DNA from: Rhizobium sp. L51/94
GTDB lineage: Bacteria; Pseudomonadota; Alphaproteobacteria; Rhizobiales; Rhizobiaceae
DNA: 64,000 nt
Assembly: GCF_019355555.1 (NCBI RefSeq)
Contig: NZ_CP072141.1
Span: forward strand, 3,094,001 to 3,158,000
Direction of reading: 5' to 3'
The notes beneath the pieces were generated by a model, which worked only from the letters and a program-made list of their open reading frames with translations, searched no databases and had not been told where the DNA came from. A program made the translations under genes and the position numbers. Shown piece by piece: positions 32,583-40,803 of this stretch (its first letter is position 1; every line of letters starts with the position of its first letter).

Positions 32583-35195
32583 ATGCACCAAGCTGGCCCG
32601 CCGAAAACTGTGCTTCAAACGATACTGGATTGGTCGCAAGGGCGTCCATTGTGGCAGCGAGATGCACTGCGGCGTATTGTAACGGGTGGTACACTTGATG
32701 CTGCGGCCATCGACCAAGTTTTGGACCTCTGTAAGAAAGAGCACGGCGCGCCCGATATCTCACTGATGGCCGCAGCGCTGGAAGCGGTGCATTTGCCTGC
32801 GAACCCCGGTAACGGCGCAACCATCGCATTAGTCTCCCTCGGCGATGTCGTCGGCGTGAACCAATTGGCTCCGAGGCAGACCCTTACGTTCGAACAACAG
32901 GGCCTGACAGTTGTTTACGGACCAAACGGAGCCGGCAAATCGGGATATGGGCGAGTGTTGAAGCGTGCCTGCAGGGCACGCAAAGCCGGTGAAATTATGC
33001 CCGACGCATTTTCCTTAACGATCGGCGGCAAGGCCACGGCCAGTTTTACAATCTCGCAAGACGGCGTGCAGCAGTCTGTGCTGCCATGGGAGGACAACAA
33101 GAATCCTGATCCGGTGCTTTCTGCCGTTAGCGTGTTCGACCGCGAATGCGGCGCAGTCCACATCCAGGACAAGACAGAGGTTGCCTTCCGGCCGTTCGGG
33201 CTCGACATTCCCGACGACCTCGCGGCGGTCTGCACGCAGATCAAAGTGCTGCTACAGGCCGAAGAGACCCAGTTCAAGGCGCTCCGCGATCCCGTGTTCG
33301 AGATGCCTACTTGGCGGGCGACCACAGCCGTCGGGCGTATCATGTCCAATCTCAAGCACAATACCAAGCTGGAGCCGCTGGCGACCCTCGCAGTCATGAC
33401 CGATGCCGAACGGGCACGGCTCCAGCAACTCACCGAAGACCTCGCCAAAAATCCGGTTGAGGCCGCCGCCGAGCAGCACCAGTTTGCCGATGGTATCGCG
33501 AGGGTCCTGCGCTATCTCAGAAAGGTTGAGGAATACTATTCCGACGACGCTATCAACACGCTGAAATCGCTTGCAGACGATGCCAGAACCAAACGGTTTG
33601 CCGCGACGATCGCCGCGGAAAACGCCTTCAAGGACGCCACCTTCCCCGGCGTCGGCGCGGAAGTATGGCGGGAGCTATGGGAGGCGGCGCGGCACTATTC
33701 TAAGCATGTTGAGCGGCAGTTCCCGGCGGCGGAAGGTGAACACTGCATATTGTGCCATCAGCCGCTCAACGCCGAGGCCGGTGCGCGGCTGGGCGGCTTC
33801 GAGGGTTTCATCCGCGATGATACGGAAAAGCAGGCTGACGCGGCCGAGAAGGTCTATATGAATACACTCAAAGAGTTCCGGATGCGTAAACCGGATATTC
33901 GGCTAGTGGCGGACATACGCAGGCGGATTTCCATCCAGCGCGCTGATGTCGCCGCCGAGGTGCTGCGCTTTATGGCCACCGCCGATCTGCGTAGACTACA
34001 GTGTCTGCGAGACATCGAGCACAGCGTTGTCATGACACTGTCGCCGATGTCGGTGATCCCGGAAGCAGAGCTGCTGGCACTTGAAAGTGACACCCGTACC
34101 TATGCCGGCCAGTTAGAGGCGGCAGCCGATGTCGTAGGCCGTCAGATCCTGCAGGCCGAGCATGACGAGCTCGAAGACCGAGCTGCAGCTACCGCCCTTC
34201 ACGCGGTCGCCACGAAGGAGGTCAAGCGGCTGGCAAAGCTCGAGCGCATTGCCAAGTGCCTGGGGCAGACCGCGACGACAACTATCACGAAACTTGGCAA
34301 CGCACTTGCCGATGATATCATTACTCCCCGGATGCGTGATCGCTTCCAGAGAGAGATCATCAGGCTTGCGGCGGAAAAGGTGCGTGTTGAAGTGGTGCGT
34401 TCCGGCGGCCAGTACGGCTCGCCAAACTACCAAATCCGTCTGTTCGCAAATCCCAAGACCAAGGTGCATCTGGTGCTGAGTGAAGGCGAGCAAACCTGCG
34501 TAGCACTGGCGGCTTTCCTGACCGAGCTCGCGACAGCCACACACAAGTCCGCACTCATCTTCGACGACCCTGTGACATCGCTCGACCACCGCTGGCGCAA
34601 GAAGGTCGCGCAAAGGCTCGTGGAGGAGGCGAAGGAACGTCAAATTATTGTTTTCACCCACGACCTGGTGTTCGTGAACGATCTGAATGACAACGCCCGC
34701 GGCCAAGGCATTCCCGCCAAGCTTGCAAACCTTTCACGCGGCCCGGAAGGTACTGGTATCGTGGGCGATGGATTGCCGTGGGATCATGCTGGCGTCAAGG
34801 CGCGCTTGGACCGGCTCGAGAAAGACCAACGGGCTGCCAAGGCTCTTTATGATGCCAACGACGAGGACGGCTACCGCAGCTCCGGCGTCAGACTTTACGG
34901 TTTTCTGCGGGCCACGTGGGAGCGCGCGCTCGAGGAGATCGTTTTCGCAGGTGTGCTGATGCGGCACCGGGATTACATTGATACCAAGCATTTGAAGAAG
35001 GTCACCGCGCTTTTGGAGACGGATACGGAAGCGTTCCGAGCAGCGTTTAAGAAATGCAGCGACATCATCGAGGCGCATGATCCGTCGCGCGTTCGTAATG
35101 AGGAGCCACCGCCACCTTCGGAGATCTCGGACGATATTAAGGCCCTAAAGGACTGGGCCGACGCTCTTCGTATTCGGCAGAATGCAGTAGCATAG
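32583..35195 (+). CDS. Lone RloC/PrrC-like (AAA_13) ATPase with CxxC hook; candidate defence protein
   Basis: This 870-aa SMC-like ABC ATPase has an N-terminal helical domain with the LDWSQGRPLWQRDALRR segment (17-31), Walker A GPNGAGKS (113-120), and long helical arms carrying CILC (388-391), a Rad50/RloC-type zinc-hook candidate. The signature is LSEGEQ (632-637), Walker B is ALIFDD (657-662) and the H-loop FTHD (691-694). A C-terminal domain includes LRATWERALEE with an RxxxE pair (Arg776, Glu780) and His795/His803 after it. PrrC and RloC anticodon nucleases use an Arg-Glu-His triad of similar order, but spacing here differs. No restriction-modification genes adjoin. Translation could also start at TTG 32577. 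Confident as family member, tentative as nuclease. Confidence 0.8.
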   Translation: MHQAGPPKTVLQTILDWSQGRPLWQRDALRRIVTGGTLDAAAIDQVLDLCKKEHGAPDISLMAAALEAVHLPANPGNGATIALVSLGDVVGVNQLAPRQTLTFEQQGLTVVYGPNGAGKSGYGRVLKRACRARKAGEIMPDAFSLTIGGKATASFTISQDGVQQSVLPWEDNKNPDPVLSAVSVFDRECGAVHIQDKTEVAFRPFGLDIPDDLAAVCTQIKVLLQAEETQFKALRDPVFEMPTWRATTAVGRIMSNLKHNTKLEPLATLAVMTDAERARLQQLTEDLAKNPVEAAAEQHQFADGIARVLRYLRKVEEYYSDDAINTLKSLADDARTKRFAATIAAENAFKDATFPGVGAEVWRELWEAARHYSKHVERQFPAAEGEHCILCHQPLNAEAGARLGGFEGFIRDDTEKQADAAEKVYMNTLKEFRMRKPDIRLVADIRRRISIQRADVAAEVLRFMATADLRRLQCLRDIEHSVVMTLSPMSVIPEAELLALESDTRTYAGQLEAAADVVGRQILQAEHDELEDRAAATALHAVATKEVKRLAKLERIAKCLGQTATTTITKLGNALADDIITPRMRDRFQREIIRLAAEKVRVEVVRSGGQYGSPNYQIRLFANPKTKVHLVLSEGEQTCVALAAFLTELATATHKSALIFDDPVTSLDHRWRKKVAQRLVEEAKERQIIVFTHDLVFVNDLNDNARGQGIPAKLANLSRGPEGTGIVGDGLPWDHAGVKARLDRLEKDQRAAKALYDANDEDGYRSSGVRLYGFLRATWERALEEIVFAGVLMRHRDYIDTKHLKKVTALLETDTEAFRAAFKKCSDIIEAHDPSRVRNEEPPPPSEISDDIKALKDWADALRIRQNAVA

Positions 35196-35389
35196 TCATT
35201 CTGAGGCCCGCGTAGGAAACATGGCGCGGCAGCGAGGCTATGCCCGCTCTCGGGCGCGTGCCACTACAACATCTACGACTGCCATGAAGGCGCGAGGCCG
35301 ACGTTGGCTTAGCGCCTCCTCGATGGCTGCTTCGGGCCGACAGCAGACTTCAGCCGTTTGTTCGTCCAGAATAATTCCACGGCATCGGC
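35196..35389. other. Remnant DNA between the ATPase gene and the IS66 fragment
   Basis: No intact gene. On the minus strand a short frame (about 35300-35385) may continue the IS66 remnant after frameshift; the rest is unrecognised. Confidence 0.3.
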
Positions 35390-35582
35390 GGCGCTGACCG
35401 CTCAACCGTCTGGCAAAGCGAGCCTCCGGATCGAGCCCAGGCAGTTCAGCCTCGATCCAATACAGCTCTGCAAGCCACTTAACGACTGAGCCGTTGCGGG
35501 TCGTCTCGACCAGCTCGCGCCAGGCGTGCGCCCTGCAATACGCAAGCCGGATGTCCGGGCCACCGCGCTCTGGGACTGTCTG
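35390..35582 (-). pseudogene. Decayed IS66-family transposase fragment
   Basis: On the minus strand one frame reads RGGPDIRLAYCRAHAWRELV, continuing to ELYWIEAELPGLDPEARFAR. This aligns with the IS66 TnpC segment of the type LAxCWAHxRRKF...ALYxIEaeirGlsPEeR. No start, no catalytic remainder and no terminal repeats were found. Further left (35230-35390) the similarity dissolves, with a frame change plausible. The fragment stops 5 bp before the parA stop codon. It indicates past transposition at the edge of the ATPase island. Confidence 0.65.
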
Positions 35583-35586
35583 TTTT

Positions 35587-36303
35587 TCAGGCCGCGCGGG
35601 ACATCAGTCTATGGGCTGCGATGCGGGCTGAGGAGGTGAGCCGGACGGGCAATTTCGCCAGCATCTCCTCGGCGAACTCGCTGGCATTGTGACGCGCCTT
35701 TTCAAGGTTGCTGACCCTGGCCGGATCGAGCGTCTGCAGCGTGCCGCCGACGTCGAAGATATCGCGGAAGGCCGAGCGTTCGACGATCGGCGTTTCCAGC
35801 ACCGATACCTGACGCTGGTTGAGCAGCGTCTTGACGGTCTGCAGGGCACGGGTCGTCACCATTGAATTGACGCGAGTGAGCACCACGGAGTGATCGATGT
35901 GGATGCTTCCCTTCTGTGCCAGGTATTGCAAAAGTTCCAGCACCTGCGCGCCGCCGCGAGCATCCATGGCGCAGCCCTGGATCGGGATCAGCACGTGGTC
36001 CGACAGGCCGATAGCCGTTGCCAGCAGCGGAGTGCGCGTGCCCGGCAGGTCGATGATGAAATAATCGGTCGATGCCTGGTTCTCGCGGATATGCAGCGGC
36101 AGCGACGTGGCGGTGACGAAGTCGATAACGGAGATGTTGGCAACCGGCCCGGACATCTCGCTCCAATGCGAAATCCAGTGCTGCGGATCGGCATCGAGAA
36201 TGGTGACGCGGTAGCCTCTGCGAGCCAGTTCGGTCGAAAGCAGCAGAACCGCAGTGGTTTTACCGGCGCCGCCCTTGGTATTGGCAAATGTGATGACTGG
36301 CAT
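35587..36303 (-). CDS. Orphan ParA/MinD-family ATPase
   Basis: The 238-aa protein has the deviant Walker A KGGAGKTT (10-17) with the signature Lys10, switch I-type TILDADPQ and Walker B-like YFIIDLPGTRTPLL. No parB, repB or centromere-like repeat lies next to it, so it is not a standard partition pair. Size and layout resemble solitary ParA proteins that position cargo (chemoreceptors, VirC1-like or plasmid factors). The C-terminal stop falls 5 bp from IS66 remnant DNA, so the tail could be altered. No operon partner. Confidence 0.85.
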   Translation of the reverse strand: MPVITFANTKGGAGKTTAVLLLSTELARRGYRVTILDADPQHWISHWSEMSGPVANISVIDFVTATSLPLHIRENQASTDYFIIDLPGTRTPLLATAIGLSDHVLIPIQGCAMDARGGAQVLELLQYLAQKGSIHIDHSVVLTRVNSMVTTRALQTVKTLLNQRQVSVLETPIVERSAFRDIFDVGGTLQTLDPARVSNLEKARHNASEFAEEMLAKLPVRLTSSARIAAHRLMSRAA

Positions 36304-36523
36304 GGTATGTCCTAGGCAAAGGGAGCTTCACCATCGCTCCGGCTTGCACCGGGGGGTCATGGTGCGTTTAACCATCCTTTCGAATTATGGTTAACAAAGT
36401 ACAAACGTCGCCACCCTCATTTCATGCGGACATTCTCATAATCACGTCGGAACAGCGATATAAAGCTGCGAGACCGGGAGCGCTTTCGCCTCCCCCGGCC
36501 GTCGTCTGTGTTCGCTGCAACGG

Positions 36524-37672
36524 CTAGAAGCAATCGCGAAACAGCGTCTTGGTGTTTTCCAGCGTCAGCGGAACAGGATTGCCCCCGGCACTCGGATCTT
36601 CGATCGCCATCGCTGCGAGATCGTCGATCCGGTCGCTTGCGATCCCCATTTTGGTGAGGTTATCCGGGACACCGAGATCGGCCCGCAGTTGCAGCACATA
36701 GTCGTAAAACCCGTCGAACCCGCCGGGAATTCCAAGATAGGCAGCAGCCCGGGCGATCTTCTCCTCGATCGGCTTCCTGTTGAAGCGCAGCACAGCCGGC
36801 ATGACGACCGCGTTGGTCATGCCGTGGTGGGTATTGTAGACGGCGCCGATCGGGTGGGAAAGCGCGTGGATGGCGCCAAGCCCTTTCTGGAAGGCGACCG
36901 CACCCATGGCGGCAGCCGCCATCATGTTGGCGCGGGCCTCGAGATCGGTGCCCTCCCTGACTGCGCGCGGCAGGAACTCCTTCACCAGCCGCATGCCCTC
37001 GAGCGCGATACCGGCCGACATCGGATGATAGAAGGGCGAGGAGTAAGCCTCGAGGCAATGGGCAAAGGCATCCATGCCCGTGCCAACGGTGATGATCTTC
37101 GGCATCCCGACCGTCAGTTCCGGGTCGGAAATGACGACGCCGGGCAGGAACTTCGGGTGGAAGATGATCTTTTTGACATGCGTCACCGAATTGGTGATGA
37201 CGCTGGCCCGGCCAACTTCCGAGCCCGTGCCCGCTGTGGTGGGCACCGCAACGATGGGCGCGATACCGTCGACGTTGGCGCGCGTCCACCAGTCGCCAAT
37301 ATCCTCGAAATCCCAGACCGGGCGCGTCTGCGCCACCATGAAGGCGACGCACTTGCCGAGATCGAGGCCAGAGCCACCACCGAAGGCGACGACACCATCA
37401 TGGCCACCATCCTTGAAGGCCTTGACGCCGGCTTCCAGGTTTTTCTCGTTCGGGTTCGGGTCGACTTCGGCAAACATCGCCCGCCCGAGGCCCGCTTCTT
37501 CCAGAATGTCGAGAGCCGTCTTGGTGATCGCCATAGTCGCGAGACCACGGTCGGTAATGAACAGCGGCTTCTTCATTCCGAGGCTCTTGCAGGCCTCGGC
37601 CAGCTCCGAAATACGGCCACGGCCGAGCTTCAGGGAGGTCGGATAGCTCCAGTTGGCAGTAATCGCGCTCAT
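36524..37672 (-). CDS. Iron-containing (group III) alcohol dehydrogenase
   Basis: The 382-aa protein has an NAD-binding GGGSGLDLGKCVA block with VPTTAGTGSEVG. The metal site segment MDAFAHCLEAYSSPFYHP and the GLGAIHALSHPIGAVYNTHHGM signature contain the conserved His ligands. It oxidises a primary alcohol to the aldehyde. The ATG at 37672 overlaps the stop of the aldehyde dehydrogenase gene by 4 bp, so alcohol and aldehyde oxidation are coupled. Within the locus it would act on a gamma-glutamylated amino alcohol (inference). Confidence 0.9.
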   Translation of the reverse strand: MSAITANWSYPTSLKLGRGRISELAEACKSLGMKKPLFITDRGLATMAITKTALDILEEAGLGRAMFAEVDPNPNEKNLEAGVKAFKDGGHDGVVAFGGGSGLDLGKCVAFMVAQTRPVWDFEDIGDWWTRANVDGIAPIVAVPTTAGTGSEVGRASVITNSVTHVKKIIFHPKFLPGVVISDPELTVGMPKIITVGTGMDAFAHCLEAYSSPFYHPMSAGIALEGMRLVKEFLPRAVREGTDLEARANMMAAAAMGAVAFQKGLGAIHALSHPIGAVYNTHHGMTNAVVMPAVLRFNRKPIEEKIARAAAYLGIPGGFDGFYDYVLQLRADLGVPDNLTKMGIASDRIDDLAAMAIEDPSAGGNPVPLTLENTKTLFRDCF

Positions 37673-39054
37673 GCTGTCACCTTCTTCAGATGGTAGGATT
37701 TGGGACGTGTCAGATTGTGGAAGCCAAGTACGGACAGCGAGCCGCCACGACCCGTTTGCTTGACGCCGGTCCAGCAAAGCGCAGGATCGAGATAGTCGGC
37801 GCGGTTCATGAACACGGTGCCGGTCTCGATCTCGCGGCCAAGCCGGGCTGCCCGATCCGAATCCTGCGTCCAGAGCGACACCGTCAGCCCGTACTGGCTG
37901 TCGTTCATCAGTTCGAGCGCTTCGGCGTCGCTTTTCACCTTCATGATACCGACCGCCGGACCGAAGGTTTCCTCGCGCATGAACGCCATGGAGTGATCGA
38001 CATCGACGAGGATCTGCGGCGCGAGATAGGCACCTCCGTCATCGGCCGGAAACAGTTTCGGGTCGACCAGCGCCTTCGCACCCTTGCCGACGGCATCTGC
38101 AATCTGTTCGCGGACAACCTTGGCAAACCGCTTGTGCGCCATCGGCCCGAGCGTCGTTTCCGGGTCGAGCGGGTTGCCAAGCTTGTAGTTCGATACCCAG
38201 GCAACGGATTTTTCGACGAAGGCATCATAGAGGGTTTCGTTGACGTAGATGCGCTCGATCCCGCAGCAGCACTGGCCGGAATTGAAGGTGGCCCCGTCCA
38301 TCAGCGTGTCGACAGCCGCGTCCAGATCGGCGTCCTCCATCACGTAGCCCGGATCCTTGCCGCCAAGCTCCAGGCCAAGCCCGGTGAAGGTGCCGGCCGC
38401 AGCCCGCTCGACGGCGCGACCGCCTGCGACCGAACCGGTGAAATTGATGAAATTGAAGCTGCCTTCGGAGATCAACGCGTCGGCGATATCGTGCTCGAGA
38501 AAGACATTCTGGAACACATCGGCAGGCACGCCAGCCTCGACAAAGGCCTGCACCATGCGCTCGCCGACCAACAGCGTCTGGGCCGCATGCTTCAGGATGA
38601 TGACATTGCCGGCCATCAGTGCCGGGGCAATCGTGTTGATCGCCGTCATGTAGGGGTAGTTCCAGGGCGCGATGACGAAGACCACGCCGTGCGCCTCGCG
38701 CTCGATGCGGCGTTCGAAGGTTACACTGTCCTCGACCACCAGCGGCGCAAGCGCGTCGGCTGCAATCGCCGCGACATAGTTCGAGCGTTCGTTGAAGCCG
38801 CGGAACTCGCCGCCATACTTGATCGGCCGTCCCATCTGCCAGGCCAGTTCCGGCACCACGTCATCGACCATCTCGTTCAGCCGCGCCACGCCCTTCATCA
38901 CCAGTTGCACGCGGTCTTCAAGCGGCCGCCGCGCCCAGTCCTTCTGCGCCTTGCGGGCGCGGGCGACAGCCTCCCTCGCCTCCTCCAGCGACAGGCCGGG
39001 TCGCTCGGCATAGACCTCGCCGTTAACCGGCGAAATGCATTGAATCATGCTCAT
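37669..39054 (-). CDS. NAD(P)-dependent aldehyde dehydrogenase
   Basis: The 461-aa protein shows the ALDH cofactor block VIAPWNYPYMTAINTIAPALMAGN, the FTGSVAGGRAVERAA segment, general-base LGLELGGKDPGYV, and the nucleophile in FNSGQCCCGIERIYV. EETFGPAVGIM follows near the C-terminus. It would oxidise the aldehyde made by the coupled Fe-alcohol dehydrogenase to the acid. Start at ATG 39054 (MSMIQ) behind GAGAGA; ATG 39048 is also possible. The frame to 39111 runs into a toxin relic. Confidence 0.9.
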   Translation of the reverse strand: MSMIQCISPVNGEVYAERPGLSLEEAREAVARARKAQKDWARRPLEDRVQLVMKGVARLNEMVDDVVPELAWQMGRPIKYGGEFRGFNERSNYVAAIAADALAPLVVEDSVTFERRIEREAHGVVFVIAPWNYPYMTAINTIAPALMAGNVIILKHAAQTLLVGERMVQAFVEAGVPADVFQNVFLEHDIADALISEGSFNFINFTGSVAGGRAVERAAAGTFTGLGLELGGKDPGYVMEDADLDAAVDTLMDGATFNSGQCCCGIERIYVNETLYDAFVEKSVAWVSNYKLGNPLDPETTLGPMAHKRFAKVVREQIADAVGKGAKALVDPKLFPADDGGAYLAPQILVDVDHSMAFMREETFGPAVGIMKVKSDAEALELMNDSQYGLTVSLWTQDSDRAARLGREIETGTVFMNRADYLDPALCWTGVKQTGRGGSLSVLGFHNLTRPKSYHLKKVTA

Positions 39055-39073
39055 TCTCTCTGCTCCAAAAGGC

Positions 39074-39185
39074 TCAACAAGCCAATGTCTTGACGTGACC
39101 GGCGGCACCATAGGCTAGGATCGCACGGTCGCGGGTGATGATTGTCAGGTCGTGTTCGCGGGCGGTCGTCTGGCATGGCCAAGTG
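39074..39185 (-). pseudogene. C-terminal relic of a PIN-domain (VapC-like) toxin
   Basis: Between the glutamine-synthetase-like and aldehyde dehydrogenase genes, one minus-strand frame reads TAREHDLTIITRDRAILAYG and ends KTLAC-stop at 39074. This is the last third of a PIN toxin (final Asp motif ITRDRAI). The upstream part is not recognisable and no antitoxin is seen. Confidence 0.6.
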
Positions 39186-39317
39186 CCGCAAGGGCAAGTG
39201 GCAACAGCGATTCATTCCGAGCGCCGTCGATGTGTCCCATGACGGCCTTCAAAGATCGAGGGCAAGCCTAGCATAGTGCCTCTAAGGCAACAACAACCCA
39301 CAACCATTGCGATTATC

Positions 39318-40688
39318 TCACGCCCGCTCGAACCCCCTCGCCACCTCCCAGTCCGTGACGCGCCGGTCAAAATCCTCCTGCTCCCATTCACCTGCGCGGG
39401 TATAGTGGTCGATGACATCGTCGCCGAGGGCTGCGCGCAACATCTTCGATTGCGTCATGGCAACCGTGGCCTCCCGCAAGGTCCGGGGGACTTCGCGCAC
39501 GTCGCGGGCTGCGTAGGCGTCGCCGACAAACGCCGGCTCCAGCGCCATCTTTTTCTCGATCCCGTCAATGCCTGCCGCAAGTAGGGCCGCGAAGGCGAGG
39601 TAGGGATTGAGGTCCGAGCCTCCGACGCGGCATTCGATGCGGATGGCCTTGCTGTCGGCGCCGCAAAGACGATAGCCGGCCGTCCGGTTATCTGTGCTCC
39701 AGACGGCTTTGGTCGGCGCAAAAGTGCCCGCCACGAAGCGCTTGTAGGAGTTGATGTAGGGCGCCAGGAAATAGGTGATCTCGCCGGCATGGGCGAGTTG
39801 GCCGGCAATGTAATGCTGCATCAGGGACGACATGCCGTGCTCGGCCTTTTCGTCGAAGAACAATGGCGTCTTGCCATCGGCGCTCCACAGCGACTGGTGG
39901 ACGTGCGACGAACTGCCGGCAGATGCGGCGCTCCATTTTGCAAGGAAGGTGATGGACTTGCCCTGGGACCAGGCGATCTCCTTGCAGCCGTTCTTGATGA
40001 TGACGTGGCGGTCCGCCATGGTCAGCGCGTCGGCATAACGGACATTGATCTCTTCCTGCCCGGCCGATGCTTCTCCCTTGGAATTTTCGACCGGGATGCC
40101 GGCGCCCTGCAGGCCCTTGCGGATAGCGCGCATGACGCCTTCTTCCTTGGTCGTCTGGAAGATGTGGTAGTCTTCGTTATAGGCGCTGGCGAGCGGCAGG
40201 TTGCGATATCCGGATGCCTGCGCCTGCTCGTAGCTCTGGTCGAACAGAAAGAATTCCAGCTCGGTCGCCATGAAGGCCTTCATGCCCATCGCTTCGAGCC
40301 GTGCCACCTGCTTCTTAAGAATAGCGCGTGGCGAATGCGGCACGTCGGCATGGGTGTGGTGGTCGAGAACGTCGCAAAGCACCAGCGCCGTGCCCTCCAG
40401 CCACGGAATGCGGCGAAGGGTCGAAAGATCCGGCTTCATGGTGTAGTCGCCATAGCCCTTTTCCCAGCTTGTCGACGCATAGCCGGAGACGGTTTCCATC
40501 TCCATGTCGGTCGCCAGCAGGTAATTGCAGCTGTGCGTTTCCTTCCAGGCACTCTCGAGAAAAAACTCGGCCTGGAACCGCTTGCCCATCAGCCTGCCCT
40601 GCATATCCACCTGGCATGCGAGAACCGTGTCGATGCGCCCTTCGGCCACATCCTTCTTCAAATCGTCAAACGTATAGATGCTGCTCAT
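39318..40688 (-). CDS. Glutamine-synthetase-family gamma-glutamyl-amine ligase (PuuA-like)
   Basis: The 456-aa GS-fold protein has a short beta-grasp N-domain (ACQVDMQGRLMGKRF) and catalytic motifs ATELEFFLFD, GQEEINVRYADALTMAD, SSSHVHQSLW and NRTAGYRLCG...RIECRVGGSDLNPYLA. It lacks the adenylylation-type NLYDLPP features of GlnA and matches the PuuA/GlnA3-4-like branch, which ligates glutamate to amines such as putrescine or ethanolamine using ATP. It lies after an APC permease and before aldehyde and alcohol dehydrogenases on the same strand. No PuuB-type amine oxidase is present, which argues against putrescine. Confidence 0.88.
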   Translation of the reverse strand: MSSIYTFDDLKKDVAEGRIDTVLACQVDMQGRLMGKRFQAEFFLESAWKETHSCNYLLATDMEMETVSGYASTSWEKGYGDYTMKPDLSTLRRIPWLEGTALVLCDVLDHHTHADVPHSPRAILKKQVARLEAMGMKAFMATELEFFLFDQSYEQAQASGYRNLPLASAYNEDYHIFQTTKEEGVMRAIRKGLQGAGIPVENSKGEASAGQEEINVRYADALTMADRHVIIKNGCKEIAWSQGKSITFLAKWSAASAGSSSHVHQSLWSADGKTPLFFDEKAEHGMSSLMQHYIAGQLAHAGEITYFLAPYINSYKRFVAGTFAPTKAVWSTDNRTAGYRLCGADSKAIRIECRVGGSDLNPYLAFAALLAAGIDGIEKKMALEPAFVGDAYAARDVREVPRTLREATVAMTQSKMLRAALGDDVIDHYTRAGEWEQEDFDRRVTDWEVARGFERA

Positions 40689-40803
40689 AAAATCCGCCCT
40701 GACCCTTTAAATTCTGCGATCTCGTCGGTCTTGCGCCCGACGCCCCTGCCGACCGCCCTGTCGAGGAGCCGCCCGAAGGCGACCCCTCATGGCTCTATAT
40801 CGC

